NCBI RefSeq assembly: GCF_001266615.1
Contig: NZ_LGHZ01000004.1
Span: forward strand, 186,001-250,000
Reading direction: 5' to 3'
DNA: 64,000 nt
DNA from: Kluyvera genomosp. 1
GTDB lineage: Bacteria; Pseudomonadota; Gammaproteobacteria; Enterobacterales; Enterobacteriaceae
Each line of letters opens with the position of its first letter. Positions within the stretch are counted from its first letter, which is position 1. Of this stretch, positions 1 through 8,040 are shown one piece after another. Below the pieces are notes generated by a model. That model worked only from the letters and a program-made list of their open reading frames with translations. It was not told where the DNA came from and did no database searches. The position numbers and the translations under genes are program-made.

Positions 1-49
1 GGGGGAAAGCAAAGGAAAACCGGCGAATTTACGATGAATAGCTGGAGTG

Positions 50-77
50 ATTATAAGCCCGCAGCGCGACAGGACAA
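50..77 (-). promoter_or_regulatory. Candidate sigma-70 promoter reading out of the window
   Basis: On the minus strand a TTGTCC hexamer (72-77) and a perfect TATAAT (50-55) are separated by 16 nt. It lies just downstream of the mutH stop and points to the left edge. In E. coli the next gene after mutH in this direction is ygdQ, so this would be its own promoter. The gene itself is outside the window, so the assignment is inference. Confidence 0.4.
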
Positions 78-90
78 AAAATTAATGCAC

Positions 91-780
91 TTAAGGCATA
101 AAGTGACGGGCCAGTAGGGCGGCGGTAAAATTCTTCTTCAGGTAGAAACCGCGCGGAAGCGTCATGATGCGTTCGCCCTTCGCCCCGATGGCTTCGGTCA
201 ATGCTTTGCTGTTTGCCGCCTTCGGGCGCAGTTGCAGCACTTCGCCGTGGCGCGCGGTAATCCGTTCGACCTGACCTAGCACGATAAGATCCATCAGCTC
301 CTCCCAGTCCATCCTGAGCTGGTGCTCCTCGTCAGCGCTTGGCGTCCATAGAAGAGGAGAACCGACCCGACGTTCTGAAAGTGGAATTGCCCGCTCGCCT
401 TCAACAGGGATCCACAGCACCCGTTTGAGCTTGTGGCGAACGTGGCTGTTCTCCCAGGTGACGCCAGAGTTACCGGTCAGCGGGGCAACGCAAACAAACG
501 TGGTCTCCAGCGGACGGCCCAGGGCATCAATGGGGATAGTTTTTAATTCAACCCCTAGCGCGGCAAAATCCTGCTCGGGTTTGCTGCCGGCACTTGCGCC
601 GAGCCAGATTTCCAGCAGGATGCCAATCCAGCCTTTGTCTCGCTTTAAATCCTTCGGTGCCACCATACCTGCCATCGCCGCCAGTTCACCCAGCGAATAG
701 CCTGCCAGGCGCTGCGCCTGAGCGAGCAGTTCGGCCTGCGTTTTCGGTGAGGAAGGGAGTGGAGCAAGGGTAGACATCAT
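91..780 (-). CDS. mutH: DNA mismatch repair endonuclease MutH
   Basis: MutH is the methyl-directed repair endonuclease: activated by MutS and MutL, it nicks the unmethylated strand at hemimethylated GATC sites. The product is 229 aa, the E. coli length. The DX(6)EXK catalytic signature is visible as D71, E78 and K80 ([11 protein letters not shown]), followed by a strongly conserved central and C-terminal part ([18 protein letters not shown]). Two ATG codons stand in tandem at the start (778-780 and 775-777); starting at the second gives 228 aa and exactly the E. coli numbering D70/E77/K79. A GAAAGG ribosome site lies a few bases upstream of both. It is a single cistron with the large DnaA-box spacer behind its promoter side. 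Confidence 0.97.
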   Translation of the reverse strand: MMSTLAPLPSSPKTQAELLAQAQRLAGYSLGELAAMAGMVAPKDLKRDKGWIGILLEIWLGASAGSKPEQDFAALGVELKTIPIDALGRPLETTFVCVAPLTGNSGVTWENSHVRHKLKRVLWIPVEGERAIPLSERRVGSPLLWTPSADEEHQLRMDWEELMDLIVLGQVERITARHGEVLQLRPKAANSKALTEAIGAKGERIMTLPRGFYLKKNFTAALLARHFMP

Positions 781-1461
781 AACGCGCCTTTCGCTTAAAA
801 AATGAACGGTAAATTCACCGGGTGTGGACAGAGTTTAACTTTTTCTGGGTAAATATGACAACGTAATGATTAGTATGGTGTTTTTTTAATTATTCACGGG
901 TAAAAAACGGCGAAAAAAAAGGTTTTCCAAATCTGGTCACTGACAATGAACAGGATCTTACACCATGTTATCCACAGAAAAGTGGGATAACTGGGGAAAA
1001 GCCCCACTACTGTTTCAATTTACAGCCTTGACGTGCGACGAAAATCGAATTTTTGCACAAAAGGTGTCTAAGATGTTGGCACAATCTGTGGATAAAACCG
1101 ACGTTGCTCGATCTTTCATCAATGGAAGGATCGCCTATGTGACGATCATCACGTTATAGCATCATCCTGGCGTATGAATACTAATAACATAATGAAAAAT
1201 AGCGTTTTACTGAAACCGCCAGGCGTGCGATTATTCAGAGTACTCTGGGTTTTCCCTGGGTAAACCCCCACTTCTTCACAACTCTATCCACAGAAAAAGT
1301 GAATAAAATCGGTCGTTGTCACGCTTTGCTGTTTATAACTCTGATGATTACTGTGAGTTATTCAAATGTTATTCGTGATGAGGCAGTGCAATAGAGTGGT
1401 TTACCGTTTCCAGCGAGTGTGAAACAATCATTCACATTGAAGCTTATTTTGAGGTAGTCCG
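781..1461. other. DARS2-like DnaA-reactivating locus in the mutH-rppH spacer
   Basis: This 681-nt gene-free stretch lies between divergent mutH and rppH, where E. coli has DARS2, a site that converts ADP-DnaA to ATP-DnaA. Two perfect 9-mer DnaA boxes (TTATCCACA) occur at 968-976 (plus) and 1087-1095 (minus). Near matches with one mismatch are TTATTCACG 890-898, TTTTGCACA 1051-1059, TTCTTCACA 1272-1280, CTATCCACA 1284-1292, AGTGAATAA 1298-1306 (minus) and TCATTCACA 1428-1436. The density of boxes and the genomic position are seen directly. The DARS2 function follows from E. coli knowledge plus position. I did not find convincing IHF or Fis sites by eye. Promoters of mutH and rppH must also lie here. 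An open frame at 965-1159 is not considered coding. Confidence 0.75.
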
Positions 1462-1992
1462 GTGATTGATGACGATGGCTACCGCCCAAATGTTGGTATT
1501 GTAATTTGCAATCGTCAGGGTCAGGTTATGTGGGCCCGGCGCTATGGTCAGCACTCCTGGCAATTCCCGCAAGGGGGCATAAACCCCGGTGAGACAGCAG
1601 AACAGGCGATGTATCGGGAACTGTTCGAAGAAGTAGGATTAAGCCGTAAGGATGTACGGATCCTCGCTTCGACCCGAAACTGGTTGCGTTACAAGTTACC
1701 AAAACGTTTGGTGCGTTGGGACACTAAGCCGGTTTGTATCGGCCAGAAGCAAAAGTGGTTTCTCTTGCAGTTGATCGGCAATGACGCGGATATCAATATG
1801 CAGACCAGCAGCACGCCGGAATTTGATGGCTGGCGCTGGGTGAGTTACTGGTATCCGGTGCGCCAGGTCGTTTCGTTTAAACGCGACGTCTACCGCCGGG
1901 TGATGAAAGAGTTCGCCAGTGTAGTCATGGCGCTTGCGGAGAGCGCGCCAAAACCGCAGCCCGCGCCTGCTTATCGACGCAAAAGAGGTTAA
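1462..1992 (+). CDS. rppH: RNA pyrophosphohydrolase RppH
   Basis: RppH is the Nudix enzyme that removes pyrophosphate from the 5' end of primary transcripts, opening them to RNase E decay. The 176-aa product has the E. coli length and starts [14 protein letters not shown] from a GTG codon, preceded by GAGGTAG. The Nudix box runs from G38 to L60 with E44, R52, E53, E56, E57 and G59 in place. The C-terminus is the usual basic tail (YRRKRG). Only 12 nt separate it from ptsP, so the two are probably cotranscribed, as in E. coli. Confidence 0.97.
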   Translation: MIDDDGYRPNVGIVICNRQGQVMWARRYGQHSWQFPQGGINPGETAEQAMYRELFEEVGLSRKDVRILASTRNWLRYKLPKRLVRWDTKPVCIGQKQKWFLLQLIGNDADINMQTSSTPEFDGWRWVSYWYPVRQVVSFKRDVYRRVMKEFASVVMALAESAPKPQPAPAYRRKRG

Positions 1993-2004
1993 GCCACGCA
2001 CATT

Positions 2005-4251
2005 ATGCTCACTCGCTTACGCGAAATTGTTGAGAAGGTCGCGAGTGCGCCTCGGCTGAACGAGGCGCTGGATATTCTGGTTACCGATGTCTGCCAGGCA
2101 ATGGAGACAGAGGTTTGCTCAGTCTATCTTGCCGACAACGATCGACGCTGCTTCTACCTGATGGCGACCCGCGGCCTCAAAAAACCGCGCGGTCGTACCA
2201 TCACGCTCGCCTTTGATGAAGGCATCGTTGGCCTGGTTGGCCGCCTGGCTGAACCTATCAACCTCGCTGATGCGCAAAAACACCCCAGCTATAAATACAT
2301 TCCTTCGGTAAAAGAAGAGCGTTTCCGCGCTTTCCTTGGCGTGCCGATCATTCAGCGTCGCCAGCTTTTAGGCGTACTGGTGGTACAGCAGCGTGAACTG
2401 CGACAGTTTGATGAAAGTGAAGAATCTTTCCTCGTGACTCTGGCCACGCAGATGGCGGCCATTCTTTCGTTGTCTCAGCTCACTGCGTTATTCGGGCAGT
2501 ACCGCCAGACGCGCGTACGTGCGTTGCCTGCCTCGCCGGGCGTGGCGATTGCCGAAGGTTGGATGGATGCGACGTTGCCGCTGATGGAGCAGGTGTATGA
2601 AGCGTCATCGCTCGACACCGCGCTTGAGCGTGAACGCCTGACCGGCGCGCTGGAAGAAGCCGCCAACGAATTTCGTCGCTACAGCAAACGTTTTGCCGCC
2701 GGTGCGCAAAAAGAGATGGCGGCTATTTTCGATCTCTACTCGCATCTATTATCCGACGCCAGCTTGCGCCGCGAACTGTTTGCCGAAGTTGACAAAGGCG
2801 CGGTGGCGGAATGGGCGGTGAAGAAGATCGTCGAGAAATTTGCTGAGCAGTTTGCTGCATTGCGCGATGGTTACCTGAAAGAGCGTGCCGGCGATCTCCG
2901 CACGCTGGGCCAGCGCTTGCTGTTCCATCTCGATGACACCACCACCGGGGCTAATGCCTGGCCGGAACGCTTTATCCTGGTGGCAGATGAACTCTCTGCC
3001 GCCACGCTTGCTGAACTGCCGCAGGATCGTTTAGCGGGTGTCGTCGTTCGCGATGGTGCCGCTAACTCCCATGCGGCGATCATGGTGCGCGCGCTGGGCA
3101 TTCCGACCGTTATGGGCGCAGATATTCAGCCGTCAATCCTTCATGGGCGCACGCTGGTGGTGGATGGCTATCGCGGTGAACTGCTGGTTGATCCGGAACA
3201 GATCCTCATTCAGGAATATCAGCGCCTCATCAGCGAAGAGAATGAACTCAGCCGCCTGGCGGAAGGGGACGTCGATCGCCCTGCCGAGCTGAAAAGCGGT
3301 GAGCGGGTCAAAGTGATGCTCAACGCGGGCCTAAGCCCTGAGCACGAGCAAATGCTGGGGCGCCGTATTGACGGCATCGGCCTGTACCGCACTGAAATAC
3401 CTTTTATGCTGCAAAGCGGCTTCCCTTCCGAAGAGGAGCAGGTGGCGCAGTATCAGGGCATGCTGCAAATGTTTAACGACAAGCCGGTCACGCTGCGTAC
3501 GCTGGACGTGGGCGCAGACAAGCAGCTGCCGTATATGCCGATTAGTGAAGAGAATCCGTGCCTTGGCTGGCGCGGTATCCGCATTACGCTCGACCAGCCG
3601 GAGATCTTCCTGGTTCAAGTGCGGGCTATGCTGCGTGCTAATGCCGCCACCGGTAATTTAAGTATTCTGCTGCCGATGATCACCAGCCTCGAAGAGGTGG
3701 ATGAGGCTCGTCGGCTTATCGATCGTGCCGGTCGTGAAGTGGAAGAGATGATCGGTTATGCCATTCCGAAGCCGCGTCTGGGGATCATGCTGGAAGTGCC
3801 GTCGATGGTGTTTATGCTGCCAAATCTGGCAAACCGCATCGATTTTATCTCGGTTGGCACCAACGACCTGACCCAATATGTTCTGGCAGTGGATCGCAAC
3901 AATACTCGGGTGGCGAGCATTTACGACAGTCTGCACCCTGGCATGATTCGCGTGCTGTCGATGATAGTCCAGGAAACGGAGCGCTACGGTATCGATCTGC
4001 GCCTGTGCGGTGAAATGGCGGGTGACCCGATGTGCGTCACGATTCTGATTGGCCTGGGCTTCCGTCACCTGTCGATGAACGGTCGTTCAGTGGCTCGTGT
4101 GAAATACCTGCTACGTCATATCGACCTGCAGGATGCGCAAACGCTGGCGCAGCGCAGTCTCGAAGCGCAGATGGCGACCGAAGTGCGTCATCAGGTAGCG
4201 GCGTTTATGGAACGTCGCGGTCTCGGCGGCCTGATTCGCGGCGGTCTCTAA
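2005..4251 (+). CDS. ptsP: Phosphoenolpyruvate-protein phosphotransferase PtsP (EI-Ntr)
   Basis: PtsP is enzyme I of the nitrogen PTS, passing phosphate from PEP to NPr (PtsO) and on to EIIA-Ntr (PtsN), a regulatory phosphorelay linked to potassium and nitrogen status. The 748-aa product has the E. coli length. It has an N-terminal GAF domain (about 1-165), then the PTS enzyme I fold with the phosphohistidine H356 in GAANSHAAIMVRALGIP, and a C-terminal PEP-binding TIM barrel with GLYRTEIPFM and the CGEMAGDP cysteine motif. It follows rppH by 12 nt. The partner genes ptsN and ptsO are not in this window. Confidence 0.96.
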   Translation: MLTRLREIVEKVASAPRLNEALDILVTDVCQAMETEVCSVYLADNDRRCFYLMATRGLKKPRGRTITLAFDEGIVGLVGRLAEPINLADAQKHPSYKYIPSVKEERFRAFLGVPIIQRRQLLGVLVVQQRELRQFDESEESFLVTLATQMAAILSLSQLTALFGQYRQTRVRALPASPGVAIAEGWMDATLPLMEQVYEASSLDTALERERLTGALEEAANEFRRYSKRFAAGAQKEMAAIFDLYSHLLSDASLRRELFAEVDKGAVAEWAVKKIVEKFAEQFAALRDGYLKERAGDLRTLGQRLLFHLDDTTTGANAWPERFILVADELSAATLAELPQDRLAGVVVRDGAANSHAAIMVRALGIPTVMGADIQPSILHGRTLVVDGYRGELLVDPEQILIQEYQRLISEENELSRLAEGDVDRPAELKSGERVKVMLNAGLSPEHEQMLGRRIDGIGLYRTEIPFMLQSGFPSEEEQVAQYQGMLQMFNDKPVTLRTLDVGADKQLPYMPISEENPCLGWRGIRITLDQPEIFLVQVRAMLRANAATGNLSILLPMITSLEEVDEARRLIDRAGREVEEMIGYAIPKPRLGIMLEVPSMVFMLPNLANRIDFISVGTNDLTQYVLAVDRNNTRVASIYDSLHPGMIRVLSMIVQETERYGIDLRLCGEMAGDPMCVTILIGLGFRHLSMNGRSVARVKYLLRHIDLQDAQTLAQRSLEAQMATEVRHQVAAFMERRGLGGLIRGGL

Positions 4252-4258
4252 CGATTCC

Positions 4259-4275
4259 CTCTCCCCATGGGAGAG
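4259..4275. repeat. Short CTCTCCC/GGGAGAG hairpin after ptsP
   Basis: Seven-base arms CTCTCCC (4259-4265) and GGGAGAG (4269-4275) enclose CAT, 8 nt after the ptsP stop. No T-tract follows, so it is not a convincing intrinsic terminator. The sequence resembles the CCCTCTCCC hairpins of the array at 19864-20156 and may belong to the same dispersed repeat family. The rest of the 180-nt spacer holds a plausible lgt promoter region. Confidence 0.4.
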
Positions 4276-4431
4276 CGGAGTCTGCGCGCTATACATATCT
4301 TTTACATCTTCCACGCATCATCTCTCATCCCCCTTGTGCTATTATTCGCACCTTTGGAGCGTCTGAAGCCTTCGGCGCGCATCTCTACCGCTGTCCACTT
4401 TCGGCGGAATAACAAGCATTTGTGGTGACAG

Positions 4432-5304
4432 ATGAATAGTGGTTATCTGCGTTTCCCGGACATTGATCCGGTAATTTTTTCCATTGGACCGGTCTCCCTG
4501 CATTGGTACGGCATGATGTACCTTGTGGGCTTTATCTTTGCAATGTGGCTGGCTACGCGTCGCGCGAATCGCCCGAACAGCGGCTGGACCAAAAACGAAG
4601 TTGAAAACCTGCTGTATGCGGGCTTCCTCGGGGTCTTCCTCGGCGGGCGCATCGGCTACGTCATGTTCTACAACTTTGACCTGTTCTTGCAAGATCCGCT
4701 CTATCTGTTCCGCGTTTGGGACGGCGGGATGTCCTTCCACGGCGGCCTGATTGGGGTGATCGTGGTGATGATTATCTTCGCCAAACGCACCAAGCGTACC
4801 TTCTTCCAGGTCTCCGATTTCATCGCGCCGCTGATTCCGTTTGGCTTAGGCTGCGGCCGTCTGGGCAACTTTATCAACGGTGAACTGTGGGGCCGCGTTG
4901 ACCCGAGCTTCCACTACACCATGTTGTTCCCGGGCTCTCGCGCGGAAGATATCGCGCTGCTGCCATCTCACCCAGAATGGCAAACCCTGTTTGATACCTA
5001 TGGCTCGCTGCCACGTCATGCGTCTCAGCTCTATGAGCTGGCGCTGGAAGGCATCGTACTGTTCCTGATCCTGAACTTCTTTATTCGCAAGCCGCGCCCG
5101 GCGGGCTCGGTCTCCGGCCTGTTCCTGATTGGTTACGGTATGTTCCGTATCATCTGCGAATTCTTCCGCCAGCCGGATGCGCAGTTCACCGGCGAATGGG
5201 TTCAGTTCATCAGCATGGGGCAAATCCTTTCCGTACCGATGGTTCTTGCGGGTATCATTATGATGGTCTGGGCGTTTCGCCGTCCGCAGAAACAGATTTC
5301 CTGA
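4432..5304 (+). CDS. lgt: Phosphatidylglycerol-prolipoprotein diacylglyceryl transferase Lgt
   Basis: Lgt moves the diacylglyceryl group of phosphatidylglycerol onto the lipobox cysteine of prolipoproteins, the first step of lipoprotein maturation in the inner membrane. The 290-aa product (E. coli 291) has several hydrophobic segments and the family hallmarks: H103 in SFHGGLIG, and R143 and N146 in [12 protein letters not shown]. The ATG at 4432 gives the conserved N-terminus [14 protein letters not shown]. The thyA start is only 6 nt downstream, so lgt and thyA form one transcription unit. Lipoproteins encoded in this window that need Lgt include MltA and YgdI. Confidence 0.97.
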   Translation: MNSGYLRFPDIDPVIFSIGPVSLHWYGMMYLVGFIFAMWLATRRANRPNSGWTKNEVENLLYAGFLGVFLGGRIGYVMFYNFDLFLQDPLYLFRVWDGGMSFHGGLIGVIVVMIIFAKRTKRTFFQVSDFIAPLIPFGLGCGRLGNFINGELWGRVDPSFHYTMLFPGSRAEDIALLPSHPEWQTLFDTYGSLPRHASQLYELALEGIVLFLILNFFIRKPRPAGSVSGLFLIGYGMFRIICEFFRQPDAQFTGEWVQFISMGQILSVPMVLAGIIMMVWAFRRPQKQIS

Positions 5305-5310
5305 GGAAGC

Positions 5311-6105
5311 ATGAAACAGTATCTCGAACTGATGCAAAAGGTGCTCGATGAGGGCACTCCGAAGAATGACCGCACCGGTACCGGTACGATCTCTATTTTT
5401 GGCCACCAGATGCGCTTTAACCTGAAAGATGGTTTCCCGCTGGTGACCACCAAGCGCTGCCATTTGCGTTCTATCATCCATGAACTGCTGTGGTTCCTGC
5501 AGGGCGATACCAACATCGCCTACCTGAAGGAAAACAACGTCAGTATCTGGGACGAATGGGCTGATGAAAATGGCAACCTGGGCCCGGTATACGGTAAACA
5601 GTGGCGTGCATGGCCGACGCCGGATGGCCGTCATATCGACCAGATCACCACCGTCGTCAATCAGCTGAAAAATGATCCGGACTCGCGCCGCATTATCGTT
5701 TCTGCCTGGAACGTCGGCGAGCTGGACAAAATGGCGCTGGCGCCGTGCCACGCTTTCTTCCAGTTCTACGTAGCGGACGGCAAGCTTTCCTGCCAGCTCT
5801 ACCAGCGCTCCTGCGATGTGTTCCTCGGCCTGCCGTTTAACATCGCCAGCTACGCATTGCTGGTACACATGATGGCGCAGCAGTGTGACCTGGAAGTGGG
5901 TGATTTCGTCTGGACCGGTGGCGATACCCACCTGTACAGCAACCACATGGAGCAGACTGCGCTACAGTTAACGCGTGAACCGCGTGCGCTGCCGAAGCTG
6001 GTGATTAAGCGTAAACCAGAGTCAATTTTTGACTACCGCTTTGATGACTTCGAAATTGAAGGCTACGACCCGCATCCGGGTATCAAAGCACCGGTCGCGA
6101 TTTAA
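5311..6105 (+). CDS. thyA: Thymidylate synthase ThyA
   Basis: ThyA converts dUMP to dTMP using methylene-tetrahydrofolate as carbon donor and reductant. The 264-aa product has the E. coli length. The catalytic cysteine is C146 in [14 protein letters not shown], and other conserved blocks include NDRTGTGT near the N-terminus and the dUMP-binding region with [25 protein letters not shown] just upstream is a good ribosome site. The gene follows lgt directly and ends before a clear terminator. Confidence 0.98.
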   Translation: MKQYLELMQKVLDEGTPKNDRTGTGTISIFGHQMRFNLKDGFPLVTTKRCHLRSIIHELLWFLQGDTNIAYLKENNVSIWDEWADENGNLGPVYGKQWRAWPTPDGRHIDQITTVVNQLKNDPDSRRIIVSAWNVGELDKMALAPCHAFFQFYVADGKLSCQLYQRSCDVFLGLPFNIASYALLVHMMAQQCDLEVGDFVWTGGDTHLYSNHMEQTALQLTREPRALPKLVIKRKPESIFDYRFDDFEIEGYDPHPGIKAPVAI

Positions 6106-6122
6106 CCGAGCAAGCACTATCA

Positions 6123-6149
6123 ACCGGCGCACTTTGCGCCGGTTTTTTT
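6123..6149 (+). terminator. Intrinsic terminator after thyA
   Basis: Arms ACCGGCGCA and TGCGCCGGT enclose CTT, followed by a run of seven Ts. It lies about 17 nt after the thyA stop and ends the lgt-thyA unit. Confidence 0.9.
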
Positions 6150-6269
6150 ATGTCTGTAGAACGGGCTAGCGAAAGCGGGCTTCTGTATTATTTTGCGTAG
6201 CGGATTCCAGGTTGAATCAGCCTTTACAGCAACTCTGACTTCTTGTTCCGTCACGCCACGTGAAAATGA

Positions 6270-6302
6270 AATCCTTCTCTCGAGTGACAATCCTTCTCTC
6301 GA
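6270..6302. repeat. 14-bp tandem direct repeat upstream of ppdA
   Basis: AATCCTTCTCTCGA occurs at 6270-6283 and again at 6289-6302, a 19-bp period. The second copy ends 13 nt before the ppdA start codon, in the leader where a ribosome site would be expected. It could be an operator or a slippage duplication; no function is known to me. Confidence 0.6.
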
Positions 6303-6315
6303 CATACTCATCGTC

Positions 6316-6774
6316 ATGAACAGACAACGTGGTTTTACCCTGATAGAAACGTTGGTGGCGATGGCTTTAGTGCTCATCCTCTGCGTATCCGGCCTTTACG
6401 GTTGGCAAAGCTGGCAGCAATCGCAGCGGCTATGGCAAACCGCCAGCGCGCTACGGGAATATATGCTTTATCTGCGAAGCGATGCCAACTGGCACAACGT
6501 TGACCGACGGCTGCGGGTTAACCGACAGGGAGCCGGCTGGTGCCTGGTGGCTGATGATGTGGTGCAAGCAGGATGTCCTTCGGGAAACCCTGCCGTTTTT
6601 CGCCCGCTGTGGGCTGAAGTGTCTGTCAGCAACATCACCCCTAATTTGGCCTTTTTTGGCCTGCGTAATACCGCCTGGGCGGGGAGTGTCACGCTCGCAA
6701 GTGCAGCGGGCCGCTGGAGCGTAGTGGTTTCTGGCTGGGGGCGAGTTCGTTTGTGTGAGGCGACACTATGTTAA
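6316..6774 (+). CDS. ppdA: Prepilin peptidase-dependent protein A (minor pseudopilin-like)
   Basis: The 152-aa protein begins MNRQRGFTLIETLVAMALV, a class III signal with the G-F cleavage site and the invariant Glu at +5 typical of type IV prepilins and type II secretion pseudopilins. It resembles E. coli PpdA (156 aa), including FFGLRNTAWAG in the C-terminal half. The start at 6316 is chosen because upstream codons do not look like pilin sequence. The stop overlaps the ppdB start (ATGTTAA). It is the first of four pilin-like genes; their role in enterobacteria is not well established, though minor pilins usually prime pilus assembly. Confidence 0.88.
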   Translation: MNRQRGFTLIETLVAMALVLILCVSGLYGWQSWQQSQRLWQTASALREYMLYLRSDANWHNVDRRLRVNRQGAGWCLVADDVVQAGCPSGNPAVFRPLWAEVSVSNITPNLAFFGLRNTAWAGSVTLASAAGRWSVVVSGWGRVRLCEATLC

Positions 6775-7322
6775 TGCGCGGTTTTACATTACTGGAGGTC
6801 CTGATTGCCATGGCGATTAGCAGTATTTTGCTATTGGGTGCCTCTCGTTTTTTACCCGCCTTACAGTTTGGCATTATGCAGCAGATGCGCCAGCAGGCGC
6901 TGGAGGAGGACCTCTGGCAGCAGATTTTTACGGTAGCAAAGCATCTGCAGCGCGCAGGATACTGTGCGGGAGATGGATGTGGCAGCGAGCCTCTGTATCT
7001 CGCGGCAAATGGTGAGTGCCTCATTGCTCGCTGGGATGCTAATAGCAATGGCCGCTGGGAAACAGTACCTGCCGATGATGCCGATAGCATTGGTTTTCGC
7101 CTTAAATCGGGGATGCTAGAAACACAGCGTGGCGCGGCGAACTGTGAGGGCAATGGCTGGTACAAAATGAGTGACCCTGCGAGCATGACCATTACCCGTT
7201 TTCAGGTTATCCGCAATGCGCACAGCGGTTTCCCTCCAGAGTTTTTCCTTACGCTGTCGGCGACTAGCGAGAGGGGTGAGTCGGCGAACGCGCAGTACAG
7301 CGTGACGGGCTATAACCAATGA
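6768..7322 (+). CDS. ppdB: Prepilin peptidase-dependent protein B (pseudopilin-like)
   Basis: The 184-aa protein (E. coli PpdB 187) starts MLMRGFTLLEVLIAMAISS, a prepilin cleavage site with Glu at +5 and a hydrophobic helix. The middle contains QRAGYC and WDANSNG, shared with the E. coli protein, and several cysteines. Its start overlaps the end of ppdA by 7 nt and its end overlaps ygdB by 4 nt (ATGA), so the set is translationally coupled. Size and position suggest a minor pilin of the PilW/GspJ kind; this is inference. Confidence 0.88.
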   Translation: MLMRGFTLLEVLIAMAISSILLLGASRFLPALQFGIMQQMRQQALEEDLWQQIFTVAKHLQRAGYCAGDGCGSEPLYLAANGECLIARWDANSNGRWETVPADDADSIGFRLKSGMLETQRGAANCEGNGWYKMSDPASMTITRFQVIRNAHSGFPPEFFLTLSATSERGESANAQYSVTGYNQ

Positions 7323-7723
7323 ACCGGGAGCGGGGCGTCTCTTCGCTGGCGATGGTGTTAATGCTCTTGCTATTGGGAAGCCTGATGTTGCAAGGGCTAA
7401 ATCAGGTGCAGCGACAGCAGCTAGCCATGGTCAATGACGAAACCCGTGCGCTTCGAAAAACGGCGATCGTTCACTCTGCGCTCCAGTGGGGAAAAGTGCA
7501 GCCATGGTCTGTGGCTGTAGGGCTGCAGTGTCTGAACTACGACGAAACCAGTCGGGTTTGTTTGCGCTTTTTCGTTGATGGTACCGTGCTGTTGATTGCG
7601 CAAAGTGAAGGGCTAAGGCTCTGGCAATCGGGTTTGAGGGCCACAGGCAAGCTTCATTTTTCAGCACATGGCTGGAGTGATTTTTGCCCCTTAAAGGAGG
7701 TGGCGTTATGTCAGCCACAGTAA
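7319..7723 (+). CDS. ygdB: YgdB family protein (pilin-like)
   Basis: The 134-aa protein (E. coli YgdB 135) starts MNRERGVSSLAMVLMLLLLG, a prepilin-like leader in which the usual Phe/Glu pattern is altered to G-V-S-S-L. The hydrophobic helix and the C-terminal WSDFCPLKE block match the family. The altered leader, lacking Glu at +5, resembles the GspK/PilX type of minor pilin. It overlaps ppdB by 4 nt and ppdC by 16 nt. Confidence 0.85.
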   Translation: MNRERGVSSLAMVLMLLLLGSLMLQGLNQVQRQQLAMVNDETRALRKTAIVHSALQWGKVQPWSVAVGLQCLNYDETSRVCLRFFVDGTVLLIAQSEGLRLWQSGLRATGKLHFSAHGWSDFCPLKEVALCQPQ

Positions 7724-8028
7724 AATCGCGCGGTTTCAGTCTGCCCGAAGTGATGTTGGCGATGTTTCTGATGGTCAGCGTGGTGACGGCGCTGGGCGGT
7801 TATTATCGTGGGCTGGCGACGACAAGTTTGCAGCTTAGCCAGTATCGTCAGATGTGGCGCCAGGCTTGGGTACAGACGCAGCAGCAGTCGATGGTGGTGC
7901 CTGACGGCTGGCAAAGCCAGCGGATACAGACATCGTCAGCATCTTGTGTCAGCATCAATGCTACTATTATCACCCCTATGGGCAGGCAGGGGCGCATGAC
8001 GCGCTTGCATTGTCCGGTCAGTCAGTAG
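7708..8028 (+). CDS. ppdC: Prepilin peptidase-dependent protein C (pseudopilin-like)
   Basis: The 106-aa protein (E. coli PpdC 107) begins MSATVKSRGFSLPEVMLAMF, a prepilin cleavage site with Glu at +5. The ATG at 7708 is preferred over earlier codons because AAAGGAGG sits just upstream and it gives the family length. The gene starts inside the end of ygdB and stops 12 nt before recC, so recC may be partly read from the pilin-gene transcript. Confidence 0.85.
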   Translation: MSATVKSRGFSLPEVMLAMFLMVSVVTALGGYYRGLATTSLQLSQYRQMWRQAWVQTQQQSMVVPDGWQSQRIQTSSASCVSINATIITPMGRQGRMTRLHCPVSQ

Positions 8029-8040
8029 TCAGGAGCCAAT

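Noticed and set aside
965-1159. 64-codon open frame between mutH and rppH
   Set aside because: It spans DnaA boxes, has no ribosome site or recognisable domain, and lies in a known regulatory spacer.
1418-1436. TGTGA...TCACA inverted repeat upstream of rppH as a CRP site
   Set aside because: The half-sites are 9 nt apart instead of 6, so CRP would not fit.
4846-5946. Long minus-strand open frame opposite lgt and thyA
   Set aside because: It is antisense to two well-identified genes with full family motifs and has no protein-like features; typical of GC-rich antisense frames.
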